Below are positions 33,012 to 41,805 of a stretch of DNA of 64,000 bases, piece by piece. The DNA lies in contig NZ_RDTE01000003.1 in the NCBI RefSeq assembly GCF_004125265.1, positions 4,526,001 to 4,590,000 on the forward strand, given 5' to 3'. Under the pieces are notes generated by a model. That model was not told where the DNA came from. It saw only the letters and a list, made by a program, of their open reading frames with translations, and made no database searches. The number at the start of each line of letters is the position of its first letter. Within the stretch, counting starts at the first letter, position 1. A program made the translations under genes and the position numbers. The DNA is from Streptomyces lydicus (GTDB taxonomy: Bacteria > Actinomycetota > Actinomycetes > Streptomycetales > Streptomycetaceae).

Positions 33012-34451
33012 ATGCCGCGTGTGCCGTACGTACCGGGGTTTGCCGAGGCGGACGAGCGGCGGGCGTTGCCCAAGGCCGCCGGGCGTGCCCTGCGGGAGCG
33101 AGTTCCGCGTGCCGAGCAGGCGGCGCTGTCGTTCACGGCGGGGAGGCCGGATGCGGTCACGGCGGTTGAGCAGTCCAATGCCGGACGACTGGCCGACCTG
33201 ACGCCGATACGGGTCGGCCGGATGGCGGCGAGCCCCTTCGCTTTCCTCCGCGGCTCTGCGGGCCTGATGGCGTACGACCTGACGGGCAGCCCCGTGACCG
33301 GCATCGGCGCGCAGATCTGCGGGGACGCCCACGCCGCCAACTTCGGACTCTACGGCGACGCCCGCGGGCAGCTCGTCATCGATCTCAACGACTTCGACGA
33401 GACCTTGTACGGGCCGTGGGAATGGGACGTGAAGCGGCTTGCGACGTCGATGGTGCTGGCCGGCCGGGAGGCGGGCGCCGGCGAGGACGACTGTCGTAAG
33501 GCGGCGCAGGATGCGGCGGGCGCGTACCGGCGCACGATGCGGTTGCTGGCGAAGCTGCCGGTGACCGAGGCGTGGAACGCTATCGCCGACGAGGCGCTGG
33601 TCTCGCACGCCGACGCAAAAGATCTTGTGGGGACGCTGGAGCGGGTAGCGGACAAGGCGCGCAAGAACACCAGCGCGCGGTTCGCGGCAAAGGCGACGGA
33701 GGAGACGCCGGACGGTGGCCGCCGGTTCGTGGACGCTCAGCCGGTGTTGCGGCAGGTGCCGGATGCGGAAGCGGCCGCCGTGGCCGCCTCGCTCACCGGC
33801 TATCTGGAGACGCTCCCCGAGGATCTGCTGCCCCTGATGGCTCGGCACGCGGTACACGACGTGGCTTTCCGAGTGGTCGGCACGGGCAGTGTGGGGCTGC
33901 GGTCGTATGTGGTGCTGCTGTTGGACCACCGGGGCGAGCCGCTTGTCCTGCAGGTGAAGGAGGCCCGCGCCTCGGTGTTGGTGCCGTTCGTGGCGAAGGC
34001 CGGCTTCCCGGTGCCGCAGGTGGTGCACGAGGGACGCCGGGTGGTGCTCGGGCAGCGTCGGATGCAGGTGGTCAGCGACATACTGCTGGGCTGGACGACG
34101 GTGGAGGGCGCGGAGTCGTGGGGCGGTGGCGCGACCGCGGGGAACGGCCGGTGGGGAGGAACGCCCTTCCAGGTCCGCCAGTTCAGAAACCGCAAGGGCA
34201 GCGTGGACCCGGCGCAGCTGTCCGGCGATCAGATGGACGACTACGCCCGGATGACCGGTGCCCTTCTGGCCCGAGCCCATGCGCACAGCGCGGACCCACG
34301 CCTTCTGGCCGGCTACTGCGGCAAGAACGAGGAACTGGACGAGGCGATCGCCAACTTCGCGGTCACGTACGCGGACCGCACGGAAGCAGACCATGCGGAG
34401 CTGGCCACAGCGGTGAAGAACGGGCGGATTGCGGCGGAGACGGGGGTGTAG
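33012..34451 (+). CDS. DUF2252 family protein (kinase-like fold, uncharacterised)
   Basis: 479 aa, full length for DUF2252. Conserved stretches are the N-terminal RMAASPFAFLRGSAGLMAYDL, ICGDAHAANFGLYG and VIDLNDFDETLYGPWEWDVKRLATS, which resemble the catalytic and metal-binding HGD/D segments of aminoglycoside-phosphotransferase-like folds, and a C-terminal Y-A-R-x-H-A region (GALLARAHAHS). No biochemical role is established for the family. ATG 33012 with GGGGGAGG upstream. It stands alone. Confidence 0.85.
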   Translation: MPRVPYVPGFAEADERRALPKAAGRALRERVPRAEQAALSFTAGRPDAVTAVEQSNAGRLADLTPIRVGRMAASPFAFLRGSAGLMAYDLTGSPVTGIGAQICGDAHAANFGLYGDARGQLVIDLNDFDETLYGPWEWDVKRLATSMVLAGREAGAGEDDCRKAAQDAAGAYRRTMRLLAKLPVTEAWNAIADEALVSHADAKDLVGTLERVADKARKNTSARFAAKATEETPDGGRRFVDAQPVLRQVPDAEAAAVAASLTGYLETLPEDLLPLMARHAVHDVAFRVVGTGSVGLRSYVVLLLDHRGEPLVLQVKEARASVLVPFVAKAGFPVPQVVHEGRRVVLGQRRMQVVSDILLGWTTVEGAESWGGGATAGNGRWGGTPFQVRQFRNRKGSVDPAQLSGDQMDDYARMTGALLARAHAHSADPRLLAGYCGKNEELDEAIANFAVTYADRTEADHAELATAVKNGRIAAETGV

Positions 34452-35298
34452 GGGGAGGCGCTCGGGCTCCCGGCCGGGTGGGTGGGGAGATCAGCGCGGG
34501 GGCACTTGGAGCACGGCTGGATTCGGGGGCCGGAGCAGCGGGGGCAGATGCCCCCGCTTGGGAAAGGGGCTGGGCGGCGGTGGTTGCGGCGGTGGCCCGC
34601 CGGGACCTGCCGGGACAGGTGTGCGGGGTGTGGGCAGCTCGTGGCAGCGGAGCGATCGGCGGCGTTCCGACCTTCGCGGGGGTGCCATGACGGCCTGGGG
34701 ACCGTCGACGCGTTGCTATTGGGCCGGGGTGTGTGTCCACGGACACCCAGGCCGGCCGACCCGGGGTTGTCTGCGGCACTTGTGCGGCTGATGAGCAGGC
34801 TGCAGGTATTGATCTGGTGGGCGGGCTGCCGGGGATCCGGCGGCTGGATGAGGGGGTTCTCGCTGGGGCTGTCGGGGGTTCCTGGTCTGCCAGGGCTCTT
34901 GGGGGTGTGGGGCTGCCGGAGGTTCCGGGCCCGCCGGAGCTCTTGGGCTTGCTGAGCCTCTTGGGGGTTGCTGGGCCCCCAGGTTTGCGGGGGCTTGCCT
35001 GGGCTTCGGGGAGCAGCTGAGCTCTGTCGGGGCCGTCGGGGCCGTCGGGGCCGTCGGGGCCGTCGGGGCCGTCGGGGGCACTGGGGCCGCTGGGCTGCCC
35101 GGGCCCCGGATCGCCGGGGCAGCTGGGGCCCCGGGGCTGCCGAGGCCTGCCGGGGGCGACGGAGGGGCAGCTGAGGAGCCGGTCGTCTGGGGGTGGCGGG
35201 TGAGGGGTGGGTGGGTTGGGGGAGGGGGGAGGCCCCCAGTAGGTAGCGAGCGAATGGCCGTGGGGGGCCGGGCCCGGTGTGGGCCGTACGCTGACTGG
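34452..35298. other. 850-bp low-complexity G-skewed spacer
   Basis: No gene could be supported on either strand. From about 34860 to 35200 the plus strand is built of GGGGCC, GGGCTG, CTTGGGG and GGGGTT blocks, including the six-copy 9-bp repeat at 35029-35082. The antisense frame reads as Pro/Gly/Ala/Asp repeats but overlaps real genes at both ends and has no start context. The right end must contain the promoter of the J-domain gene. Confidence 0.55.
35029..35082. repeat. Six tandem copies of GGGGCCGTC
   Basis: Six perfect 9-bp copies in a row. Because the period is a multiple of three, every frame stays open through it, which makes the long antisense frames here misleading. Confidence 0.92.
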
Positions 35299-36339
35299 GT
35301 GACGAACTCGCACGCGGAGAACACGCAGGACGGTCAGCACCGACCGGACGTACCGGGTACCCCGGACGCCACGGCCGCGCCGCAGGCACCGGATGCCCGC
35401 GGCGACGGTCAGAGAGCCCAGGCCGGGCAGGACGGCGGTTCGGAAGACCGGACCGGGGCCTCCGAGGGGGTGGATGCCGGCCAAGGAGCTCAGGGCGATT
35501 CGGCTGACGCCAAGGCAGCGGCGGGAGCCGAGCCGGGCGGCGCGCCGGATCAGCAGGCGGCGCAGGACGAGGCGACGCGGCGGCTGGCGAAGGCGGTCCG
35601 GGCCGCGGAGCAGGCGCTGATCGAGTTCGAGATCGCGGTGGAGACCTTCCGGGTGGAGGTGGAGAACTTCTCCCGCCTGCACCACCAGCGGCTCGGCCCC
35701 ATGTACGCGCGGCTGGACGAGCTCGATGCGCAGATCGCCGAGGCGGTGGCGGCGCGTACGGGGGATCCCGAGGATGTCCGTAAGGCGCAGGAGGCGCGTG
35801 CGTCGGTGCTGCCGATGCCGGAGGTCGAGGAGCTGTTCCACGGCTGGATGGGCTCGGACGGGCTGTTTTCCGAGGCGCAGGCGATGCTCACCGAGCAGCC
35901 GGTGCAGCCGCCGCAGAAGGTGCGGCCCAGCGAGGAGGCCCGCAAGGTCTACCGCGACCTGGTGCGCAAGGCCCATCCGGACCTGGCGCGGGACGATGCC
36001 GAGCGGACCCGGCGCGACGAGTTCATCGCGCGGGTCAACGCAGCGTACGGGCAGGGTAACGAGGCCCTGCTGCGGGAGCTGGTGCAGGAATGGGAGGCCG
36101 GTCCCGCTCCGGCCGAGGAACGGCTCAGCGAGAGTGAGGAGCTGTACGCCCGGCTGGAGTGGCTGGCCGAGCGCAAGGAGCTGCTGGCTGCCGCGGCCTC
36201 CGAGCTGGAGGAGAGCGCGATCGGGGCGATGATCAAGATGGCGCCGGAGGACCCGGACGCGCTCCTGGACGAGATCGCCGAGAAGCTGCTCGCCGATGTT
36301 GCGGAACGTGAGACGTACCTCGCGCAGCTGGTCGGGTAG
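35299..36339 (+). CDS. Coiled-coil protein with C-terminal J-like domain
   Basis: 346 aa. Residues 1-85 are disordered (Gly/Asp/Ala/Gln-rich). About 90-180 is an acidic helical/coiled-coil region. About 205-260 matches a J domain: EEARKVYRDLVRKAHPDLARDD...FIARVNAAYGQGNEALL contains the HPD motif that stimulates Hsp70 ATPase. A Glu-rich helical tail follows. No Cys-rich zinc region, so it is not DnaJ itself. The start GTG 35299 gives the disordered leader; an internal start is possible. Confidence 0.8.
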   Translation: MTNSHAENTQDGQHRPDVPGTPDATAAPQAPDARGDGQRAQAGQDGGSEDRTGASEGVDAGQGAQGDSADAKAAAGAEPGGAPDQQAAQDEATRRLAKAVRAAEQALIEFEIAVETFRVEVENFSRLHHQRLGPMYARLDELDAQIAEAVAARTGDPEDVRKAQEARASVLPMPEVEELFHGWMGSDGLFSEAQAMLTEQPVQPPQKVRPSEEARKVYRDLVRKAHPDLARDDAERTRRDEFIARVNAAYGQGNEALLRELVQEWEAGPAPAEERLSESEELYARLEWLAERKELLAAAASELEESAIGAMIKMAPEDPDALLDEIAEKLLADVAERETYLAQLVG

Positions 36340-36349
36340 CGTCGGCACC

Positions 36350-36694
36350 ATGCAATTTGGTTCTGTGCCCACGGTCGATGTCGACGCTCTCACGTCGGAG
36401 CACTTCCTCCTGGACGTGCGTGAGAACGACGAGTGGGAGGCGGGGCACGCCGAAGGCGCGCTGCACATCCCGATGAGCGAATTCGTCGCTCGCTACGGAG
36501 AGTTGACCGAGGCGGCCCCTGCGGACGGCAAGGTGTATGTGCTGTGCCGGGTCGGTGGGCGCTCGGCGCAGGTGACGCAGTATCTGGTCCAGCAGGGTGT
36601 CGACGCGGTGAATGTCGCGGGCGGCATGCAGGCCTGGGAGGCCGCCGGCCGCCCCGTGTCGGACGGCAAGGGCGGCGCCGGGGTGGTCATCTAG
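36350..36694 (+). CDS. Single-domain rhodanese-like protein
   Basis: 114 aa. One rhodanese domain: FLLDVRENDEWEAGHAEGALHIPMSEF and the active loop CRVGGRS with the persulfide-forming Cys in YVLCRVGG. Such proteins move sulfane sulfur or detoxify cyanide/sulfide. ATG 36350 lies 10 bp after the J-domain gene, so they may be co-transcribed. Its TAG stop is the first triplet of a seven-copy heptamer repeat. Confidence 0.92.
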   Translation: MQFGSVPTVDVDALTSEHFLLDVRENDEWEAGHAEGALHIPMSEFVARYGELTEAAPADGKVYVLCRVGGRSAQVTQYLVQQGVDAVNVAGGMQAWEAAGRPVSDGKGGAGVVI

Positions 36695-36740
36695 CCGGTA
36701 GCCGGTAGCCGGTAGCCGGTAGCCGGTAGCCGGTAGCCGG
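36692..36740. repeat. Seven tandem copies of TAGCCGG at the rhodanese stop codon
   Basis: 49 bp, seven perfect 7-bp copies. The first TAG is the rhodanese stop. Because 7 is not a multiple of 3, later copies place TAG in all three frames, so copy-number change would not alter the protein end. Typical of replication slippage. Confidence 0.95.
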
Positions 36741-36902
36741 GCGGCCGGGTGGGGCTGCTCGGTGTCGGAGGGTTTATCGGGCGGCTGTCCGCGGTCGGGC
36801 GTGCGGTGGCCGCCGAGCGGGACGCGAGACTCGGCGCTGCGCCGGCATCGGCGGCACGAGCCCGCCGCGGACGCCCGCTGTGCCTTCCGCCCTTCTGCCG
36901 CC

Positions 36903-38036
36903 TCAGCCCAGCGGATGTGCTGCGAGCAGATCGCCGAGGGCCTCCTCGTGGGCGGCGGCGGGGCCGAGGGAGAGCTCCAGCTGTTTGGCCCAGGCGTGGT
37001 AGCGGTGCAGCGCGTAGTCGGTGTCGGCGCCGAAGCCGCCATGAAGGTGCTGGGCGGTCTGGACGACGCGGCGTACACCTTCCGAGGCCCAGATCTTGGC
37101 GACCGCGACATCCCCGGCGGGCGGGAGCGGGCCGGCCGCGTCGGTGGTGATCCGCCAGGCGGCCTGCCAGAGGGTGGCCTCCATGGCACGCAGGTCGATG
37201 AAGCGGTCGGCGGCCTGGACGGCTACGGCCTGGAAGGTGGCCACCGGGAATCCGAACTGCTCGCGCTTGCTCGTGTAGTCGCCGGTCATGGCGAGGACGC
37301 GCTCGCCCAGGCCCAGGGCGAGCGCACAGGTACCGGTGGTCAGAACGTTGCGCAGCAACTCCCAGGCGCCCGGGTCAGTGATCGTTTCCTGGTCGCTGAG
37401 GCGTACGGAACCCAGCCGGACCTCGGCAAGGCGCTCTCCGGTGGTGGATATCTGGTCGTCGAGTGTGACGCCCGGGTGGGTGCGGGGGACGAGCGCGACT
37501 ACGGCGTGGCCTTCGGGGGTGTGGGCGGGGAGCAGGAGCCGGTCCGCGGTCCGGGCCCAGGGAACGGCGGTCTGGACCCCGTCGAAGACCCAGTCGGCAC
37601 CCTCCTGGCGGGCGTCGACGGCGAGTTCAGCCGGTTCGTGCCCGGTGCGCCCGCTGCCGGCGACGGTCACGACGAGCTCCCCGGCAGCAATCCGGGGCAG
37701 CACTTGCGCACCCAACTCGTCGGCCGCGTAACGCTGGAGGGTGAACGCGGCGGCGCCGGCCTCCAGCAGCGGCACCCGTGCCAGCACCTTGGCCGACTCG
37801 CGGAGTACGAGGCAGAGCGCGATCGGGTCGAGGCCAGCTCCGCCGTGCTCGGGCGCGATCGGCAGGCTCAGCAGGTCGGCGTCGGCGAGCTTGCGCCACA
37901 GGGCGCGGTCGAAGTCGTCGGCGACCGCACCGGGGGTGAGCGCCGGGCTGGGCACGCCGTCCGGCGCGACCCCCGCGAAGACGGCCCTGGCCGCTTCGGC
38001 GGCGGCCTGCTGCTCCTCGGTGAAGGTGAAGTCCAT
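36903..38036 (-). CDS. Acyl-CoA dehydrogenase family protein
   Basis: 377 aa. FAD-dependent acyl-CoA dehydrogenase fold: N-terminal helical MDFTFTEEQQAAAEAARAVF, a middle beta domain and a C-terminal helical domain with LGLGERVLAMTGDYTSKREQFGFPVATFQAVA and the GGFGADTDYALHRYHAW end. I could not place the catalytic Glu with certainty; this is the atypical group seen in steroid or side-chain catabolism. ATG 38034-38036 starts the fold. It lies 90 bp past the paaABCDE operon on the same strand and may act on an acyl-CoA intermediate of that region. Confidence 0.88.
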   Translation of the reverse strand: MDFTFTEEQQAAAEAARAVFAGVAPDGVPSPALTPGAVADDFDRALWRKLADADLLSLPIAPEHGGAGLDPIALCLVLRESAKVLARVPLLEAGAAAFTLQRYAADELGAQVLPRIAAGELVVTVAGSGRTGHEPAELAVDARQEGADWVFDGVQTAVPWARTADRLLLPAHTPEGHAVVALVPRTHPGVTLDDQISTTGERLAEVRLGSVRLSDQETITDPGAWELLRNVLTTGTCALALGLGERVLAMTGDYTSKREQFGFPVATFQAVAVQAADRFIDLRAMEATLWQAAWRITTDAAGPLPPAGDVAVAKIWASEGVRRVVQTAQHLHGGFGADTDYALHRYHAWAKQLELSLGPAAAHEEALGDLLAAHPLG

Positions 38037-38126
38037 TGCACTGTCCTCCCACGCGGCGCCTCGAACTGACGAGGCGTCAAGGTAGAACATGTTCCAGGAA
38101 TTGGGAATGGCGGAACCGTTGCGGGT

Positions 38127-39167
38127 TCATCGGTCGAAGTCCAGCTCCACCTGCTCCGTGACCGGATGGGACTGGCAGGCGAGGACGTACCCCGCGTCTA
38201 CCTCGTCGGATTCCAGGGCGAAGTTGCGGTCCATGCGGATCTTGCCCGAGACCAGGAAGGCGCGGCAGGTGCCGCAGACGCCGCCCTTGCAGGCGTACGG
38301 GGCGTCCGCGCGGTTGCGCAGGACCGCCTCGAGCAGCGACTCGCTGTCGTGGACCGGCCAGGTGCCGGAGCGGCCGTCGAGGGTGGCGGTCACGGTGCTG
38401 TGCGCGGGTGCGGCGGCGGGGGCGGTCGGGGCGCCGTTGTCGACGTGGAAGATCTCTTCGTGGATGCGGGTGCGCGGCACCTGGAGGGCGCGGAGGGCGC
38501 GTTCGGCGCCCTGGACCAGGCCATAGGGGCCGCAGAGGTACCAGCCGTCGACGGAGTCGATCTTCAGCAGCGCGGGCAGGAGGGAGCGGAGCCGGGCCTC
38601 GTCCAGGCGGCCGGAGGGCAGGCCGGCTTGCTGCTCCTCGCGCGAGAGGGCGTGGATGAGCTGGAAGCGCTGCGGATGGCGGTCCTTGAGGTCGGCCACC
38701 TCCTCCAGGAACATCGTCGACGCCGCCGTGCGGTCGCTGCGGATGAGGCAGAAGCGGGCGTCCGGCTGCCGTTCGAGCAGGGTGGCGGCGATGGACAGCA
38801 CGGGGGTGATGCCACTGCCGCCGACGATGGCGACGAAATGTCCGGGGCGTGGTGCGAGGGTGAACCGGCCGGCCGGGGCCATCACCTCGACCGTGTCGCC
38901 GACGGCGAGTTCCTTGAGCGCGTAGGTCGAGAAGACGCCGTCCTCGACGAGACGGATACCTACACGCAGTACGGGCTGGTCGGTGGCCGGGGTGCAGATG
39001 GAGTACGTACGGCGGATCTCCTGGCCGTCGACCGTTCTGCGCAGGGCGATGTGCTGTCCGGGAGTGTGCCGGAAGGCCGTGCGCAGCTCGGGCGGGACCG
39101 CGAAGGTGACGGCCACCGCGTCGTCCGTGAGCCGCTCGATCTCCCGGACCTGGAGCGGGTGGAACAT
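38127..39167 (-). CDS. paaE: Phenylacetyl-CoA 1,2-epoxidase reductase subunit PaaE
   Basis: 346 aa. FAD-binding RRTYSICTP, NAD-binding GGSGITPVLS, then a C-terminal plant-type 2Fe-2S ferredoxin domain with Cys residues in CKGGVCGTC and the distal LACQSHP. It carries electrons from NADPH to the PaaA diiron centre. ATG 39165-39167 overlaps the PaaD stop. Last gene of paaABCDE. Confidence 0.95.
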   Translation of the reverse strand: MFHPLQVREIERLTDDAVAVTFAVPPELRTAFRHTPGQHIALRRTVDGQEIRRTYSICTPATDQPVLRVGIRLVEDGVFSTYALKELAVGDTVEVMAPAGRFTLAPRPGHFVAIVGGSGITPVLSIAATLLERQPDARFCLIRSDRTAASTMFLEEVADLKDRHPQRFQLIHALSREEQQAGLPSGRLDEARLRSLLPALLKIDSVDGWYLCGPYGLVQGAERALRALQVPRTRIHEEIFHVDNGAPTAPAAAPAHSTVTATLDGRSGTWPVHDSESLLEAVLRNRADAPYACKGGVCGTCRAFLVSGKIRMDRNFALESDEVDAGYVLACQSHPVTEQVELDFDR

Positions 39168-39664
39168 CACAACTCCTTGAAGTGGTCGAAGGGCTCGCGG
39201 CAGGACTCGCAGCGTCGCAGTGCCTTGCATGCCGTGGAGGAGAACCGGCTCAGCAGGGTGGTGTCGGTCGATCCGCAGTGCGGACAGCGGAGGGTGAGGT
39301 CGACGGCGACCGGGCCGCCGGCCGGTCCCGTGGGGCGCGGGGGTGCGATACCGAATTCCGCGAGCTTGCGGCGGCCTTCGGCGGTGATCGCGTCCGTGGT
39401 CCACGGCGGGCTGAGGACCGTGCGTACCTCGACCTCGGGTATCCCGTGGTCGTGCAGCACTCGCTCGATGTCGGCCGACATCGTCTCGATGGCGGGGCAG
39501 CCGGTGTAGGTGGGGGTGAGCCGCACCTCGACCCGGCCGGGGCCGGTCAGCTGTACCCCGCGCAGCACTCCCAGTTCGGCGAGGGTGAGCACGGGCAGTT
39601 CGGGGTCGGGAACGGAGCCGGCCAGGGCGAGCAGTTCCTCTTCGAGGGCGGTGGTGGTCACCAT
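39167..39664 (-). CDS. paaD: PaaD, assembly factor of the phenylacetyl-CoA epoxidase
   Basis: 165 aa. An N-terminal MIP18/DUF59-like domain with TPTYTGCPAIETM is followed by a C-terminal zinc-ribbon-like part (CPHCGSTDTTLLSRFSSTACKALRRCESCREPF). PaaD is needed for maturation of the iron centre of the epoxidase, not for catalysis itself. ATG 39662-39664 overlaps paaC by 7 bp. Confidence 0.94.
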   Translation of the reverse strand: MVTTTALEEELLALAGSVPDPELPVLTLAELGVLRGVQLTGPGRVEVRLTPTYTGCPAIETMSADIERVLHDHGIPEVEVRTVLSPPWTTDAITAEGRRKLAEFGIAPPRPTGPAGGPVAVDLTLRCPHCGSTDTTLLSRFSSTACKALRRCESCREPFDHFKEL

Positions 39665-40377
39665 GCCGCCCCCGGGTGGCTGCGGTGGAGGTGCTGCATC
39701 TCGGCGAGCAGCCGTCCGAACGATTCGGTGTGCAGGCCCTGGCGGCCCGCGCCGGCCGTCCAGGCACCGTGCCGGGGGCCTTCGGGGACGGTGAGGGTGG
39801 CTTGTTCCAGGGTGGCGGTGATGCGTGCGGTCCAGCTGTCGTGCAGGGCCGGCCAGGGCACCGTTTCCAGTCCCGCCACCGGCTCGAACAGCTCGCCGGT
39901 GAAGCGCCAGAGGGCGTCCAGGGCACGTTGCATCCGGGTATGGCTCTCGTCGGTGCCGTCCCCCAGGCGCAGCGTCCACTGATGGGCGTGGTCGCGGTGG
40001 TAGGCGACCTCCTTGACGGCCTTCGCGGCCAGCGGTGCCAACTCGTTCTCGGTGGTGGCGAGATGCTCGAACAGCAGCTCCTGGTAGGTGGAGAAGTAGA
40101 GCTGGCGGGCGATGGTGTGGGCGAAGTCGCCGTTGGGCTGCTCGACGAGCTGGAGGTTGCGGAACTGCCGCTCCTCGCGCAGATAGGCCAGTTCGTCCTC
40201 ATCACCGGCGAGGGAGAGCAGCACACGGGCCTGGCCGAGCAGGTCCAGCGCGATATTGGCCAGTGCGACCTCCTCCTCCAGGACCGGGGCGCGCCCCGCC
40301 CACTCGCCCAGGCGGTGGGAGAGGATCAGGGCGTCGTCCCCGAGGGGCAGGGCCGGGGTGGCGGTGACGTTCCTCAA
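39658..40377 (-). CDS. paaC: Phenylacetyl-CoA epoxidase structural subunit PaaC
   Basis: 239 aa, ferritin-like helical protein related to PaaA but catalytically silent. Family signatures are LSHRLGEWAGRAPVLEEEVALANIALDLLGQAR and EVAYHRDHAHQWTLRLGDGT. It forms the stable PaaAC core. It starts at TTG 40375-40377, which overlaps the PaaB stop as TTGA. Confidence 0.94.
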   Translation of the reverse strand: MRNVTATPALPLGDDALILSHRLGEWAGRAPVLEEEVALANIALDLLGQARVLLSLAGDEDELAYLREERQFRNLQLVEQPNGDFAHTIARQLYFSTYQELLFEHLATTENELAPLAAKAVKEVAYHRDHAHQWTLRLGDGTDESHTRMQRALDALWRFTGELFEPVAGLETVPWPALHDSWTARITATLEQATLTVPEGPRHGAWTAGAGRQGLHTESFGRLLAEMQHLHRSHPGAAW

Positions 40378-40712
40378 AGGTGATGCACCCCGTCCGGGAT
40401 CTCGTAGAAGGTCGGGTGGCGGTAGGGCTTGTCACCGGCCGGTTCGAAGAAGCTGTCCTTCTCGTCCGGCGAGGAGGCGGTGACCTGCGCGGAGGGCACC
40501 ACCCAGAGGGAGACGCCCTCCGAGCGGCGGGTGTAGAGGTCGCGGGCGTTGCGCAGCGCCATCTCGGCGTCCGGTGCGTGCAGGCTGCCGGCGTGGGTGT
40601 GGGAGAGTCCGCGGCGGCTGCGGACGAAGACCTCCCACAGGGGCCAGTCGGCGGGCCGGGCGGCCGTCCCCGCGGTGGTCGCGGGGGCTTCGGCAGGGCG
40701 TGGTGTCGTCAT
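40374..40712 (-). CDS. paaB: Phenylacetyl-CoA epoxidase subunit PaaB
   Basis: 112 aa. PaaB core WPLWEVFVRSRRGLSHTHAGSLHAPDAEMALRNARDLYTRR. It bridges the PaaAC heterodimers in the complex. ATG 40710-40712 overlaps paaA (ATGA). The first 25 residues are a Pro/Ala leader absent from the shorter E. coli protein. Confidence 0.94.
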   Translation of the reverse strand: MTTPRPAEAPATTAGTAARPADWPLWEVFVRSRRGLSHTHAGSLHAPDAEMALRNARDLYTRRSEGVSLWVVPSAQVTASSPDEKDSFFEPAGDKPYRHPTFYEIPDGVHHL

Positions 40713-41662
40713 CGGGTGACCTCCCCGTGCTTGGCCGCGTGTGCGGCGGCTGCCTCGCGCACCCAGGCGCCGTCCTCGTGAGCCTGCCGCCGGCGGCTTA
40801 TCCGCTGTTCGTTGCAGGGGCCGTTGCCCTTGAGGACCTCGCGGAACTCGGTCCAGTCGATCGGGCCGAAGTCCCAGTGCCCGCGCTCGTCGTTCCACGT
40901 CAGATCCGGGTCGGGGAGCGTGAGCCCGAGGGCCTCGGCCTGGGGGACGCAGATGTCCACGAAGCGCTGGCGCAGCTCGTCGTTGGAGTGCCGCTTGATC
41001 TTCCAGGCCATGGACTGCGCGGAGTGCGAGGACTCGTCGTCCGGCGGGCCGAACATCATCAGCGAGGGCCACCACCAGCGGTTCACCGCGTCCTGCGCCA
41101 TGGCGTGCTGTGCCTCGGTGCCGCGGCTGAGGGTCAGCAGGAGCTCGTAGCCCTGTCGCTGGTGGAAGGACTCCTCCTTGCAGATACGGACCATCGCGCG
41201 GGCGTAGGGGCCGTACGAACAGCGGCAGAGCGGGACCTGGTTGGTGATCGCGGCGCCGTCCACCAGCCAGCCGACGGCTCCGACATCGGCCCAGGTCAGG
41301 GTCGGGTAGTTGAAGATCGAGGAGTACTTCTGGCGGCCGGAGTGCAGCTTGTCGAGCAGTTCGTCGCGGCCGGTGCCCAGGGTCTCGGCGGCGCTGTAGA
41401 GATACAGGCCGTGGCCGGCCTCGTCCTGCACCTTCGCCATCAGGATCGCCTTGCGGCGCAGGGACGGCGCGCGGGTGATCCAGTTGCCCTCCGGCTGCAT
41501 GCCGATGATCTCGGAGTGGGCGTGCTGCGCGATCTGACGTACGAGTGTCGAGCGGTAGGCATCAGGCATCCAGTCCCGCGGTTCGATGCGTTCGTCCGCG
41601 GCCACGGTGGCGTCGAATGCGGCCTCGCGGACCGCCGTCTCTTCCGGCGCGATCGTCGTCAT
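40709..41662 (-). CDS. paaA: Phenylacetyl-CoA epoxidase catalytic subunit PaaA
   Basis: 317 aa, diiron oxygenase. It adds one oxygen of O2 to the ring of phenylacetyl-CoA to make the 1,2-epoxide. Metal-ligand helices are visible: the Glu-x2-His in KVQDEAGHGLYLYSAAE and ICKEESFHQRQGYELLL. ATG 41660-41662 gives the family length. First gene of paaABCDE; a PaaR-type box lies 25 bp upstream of the start. Confidence 0.96.
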   Translation of the reverse strand: MTTIAPEETAVREAAFDATVAADERIEPRDWMPDAYRSTLVRQIAQHAHSEIIGMQPEGNWITRAPSLRRKAILMAKVQDEAGHGLYLYSAAETLGTGRDELLDKLHSGRQKYSSIFNYPTLTWADVGAVGWLVDGAAITNQVPLCRCSYGPYARAMVRICKEESFHQRQGYELLLTLSRGTEAQHAMAQDAVNRWWWPSLMMFGPPDDESSHSAQSMAWKIKRHSNDELRQRFVDICVPQAEALGLTLPDPDLTWNDERGHWDFGPIDWTEFREVLKGNGPCNEQRISRRRQAHEDGAWVREAAAAHAAKHGEVTR

Positions 41663-41686
41663 GTGGTGCCCCCTCGCTCCCGACCG

Positions 41687-41700
41687 ACCGATCGTTCGGT
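41687..41700. promoter_or_regulatory. PaaR-type operator upstream of paaA
   Basis: ACCGATCGTTCGGT fits the core ACCG-NN-CG-NN-CGGT reported, as I recall, for actinobacterial PaaR (TetR family). It is centred about 32 bp from the paaA start, where a repressor would block transcription. A perfect DnaA box (41736-41744) lies further upstream. Confidence 0.75.
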
Positions 41701-41805
41701 TCAATGGTGAGCGGGCGGACCGCGGGTGTCAAGCCTGTGGATAACCCGGGGGAGGGTGTGCCCGGTGCGGCCGCGTAGGTACGGTTCCGGAGCGGAGTTG
41801 ACCGC

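Noticed and set aside
34363..36468. Long minus-strand open frame of about 700 codons with collagen-like Pro/Gly/Asp repeats
   Set aside because: It is antisense to the J-domain and DUF2252 gene ends, made by high GC and repeats with period 9, and lacks a family match or start context.
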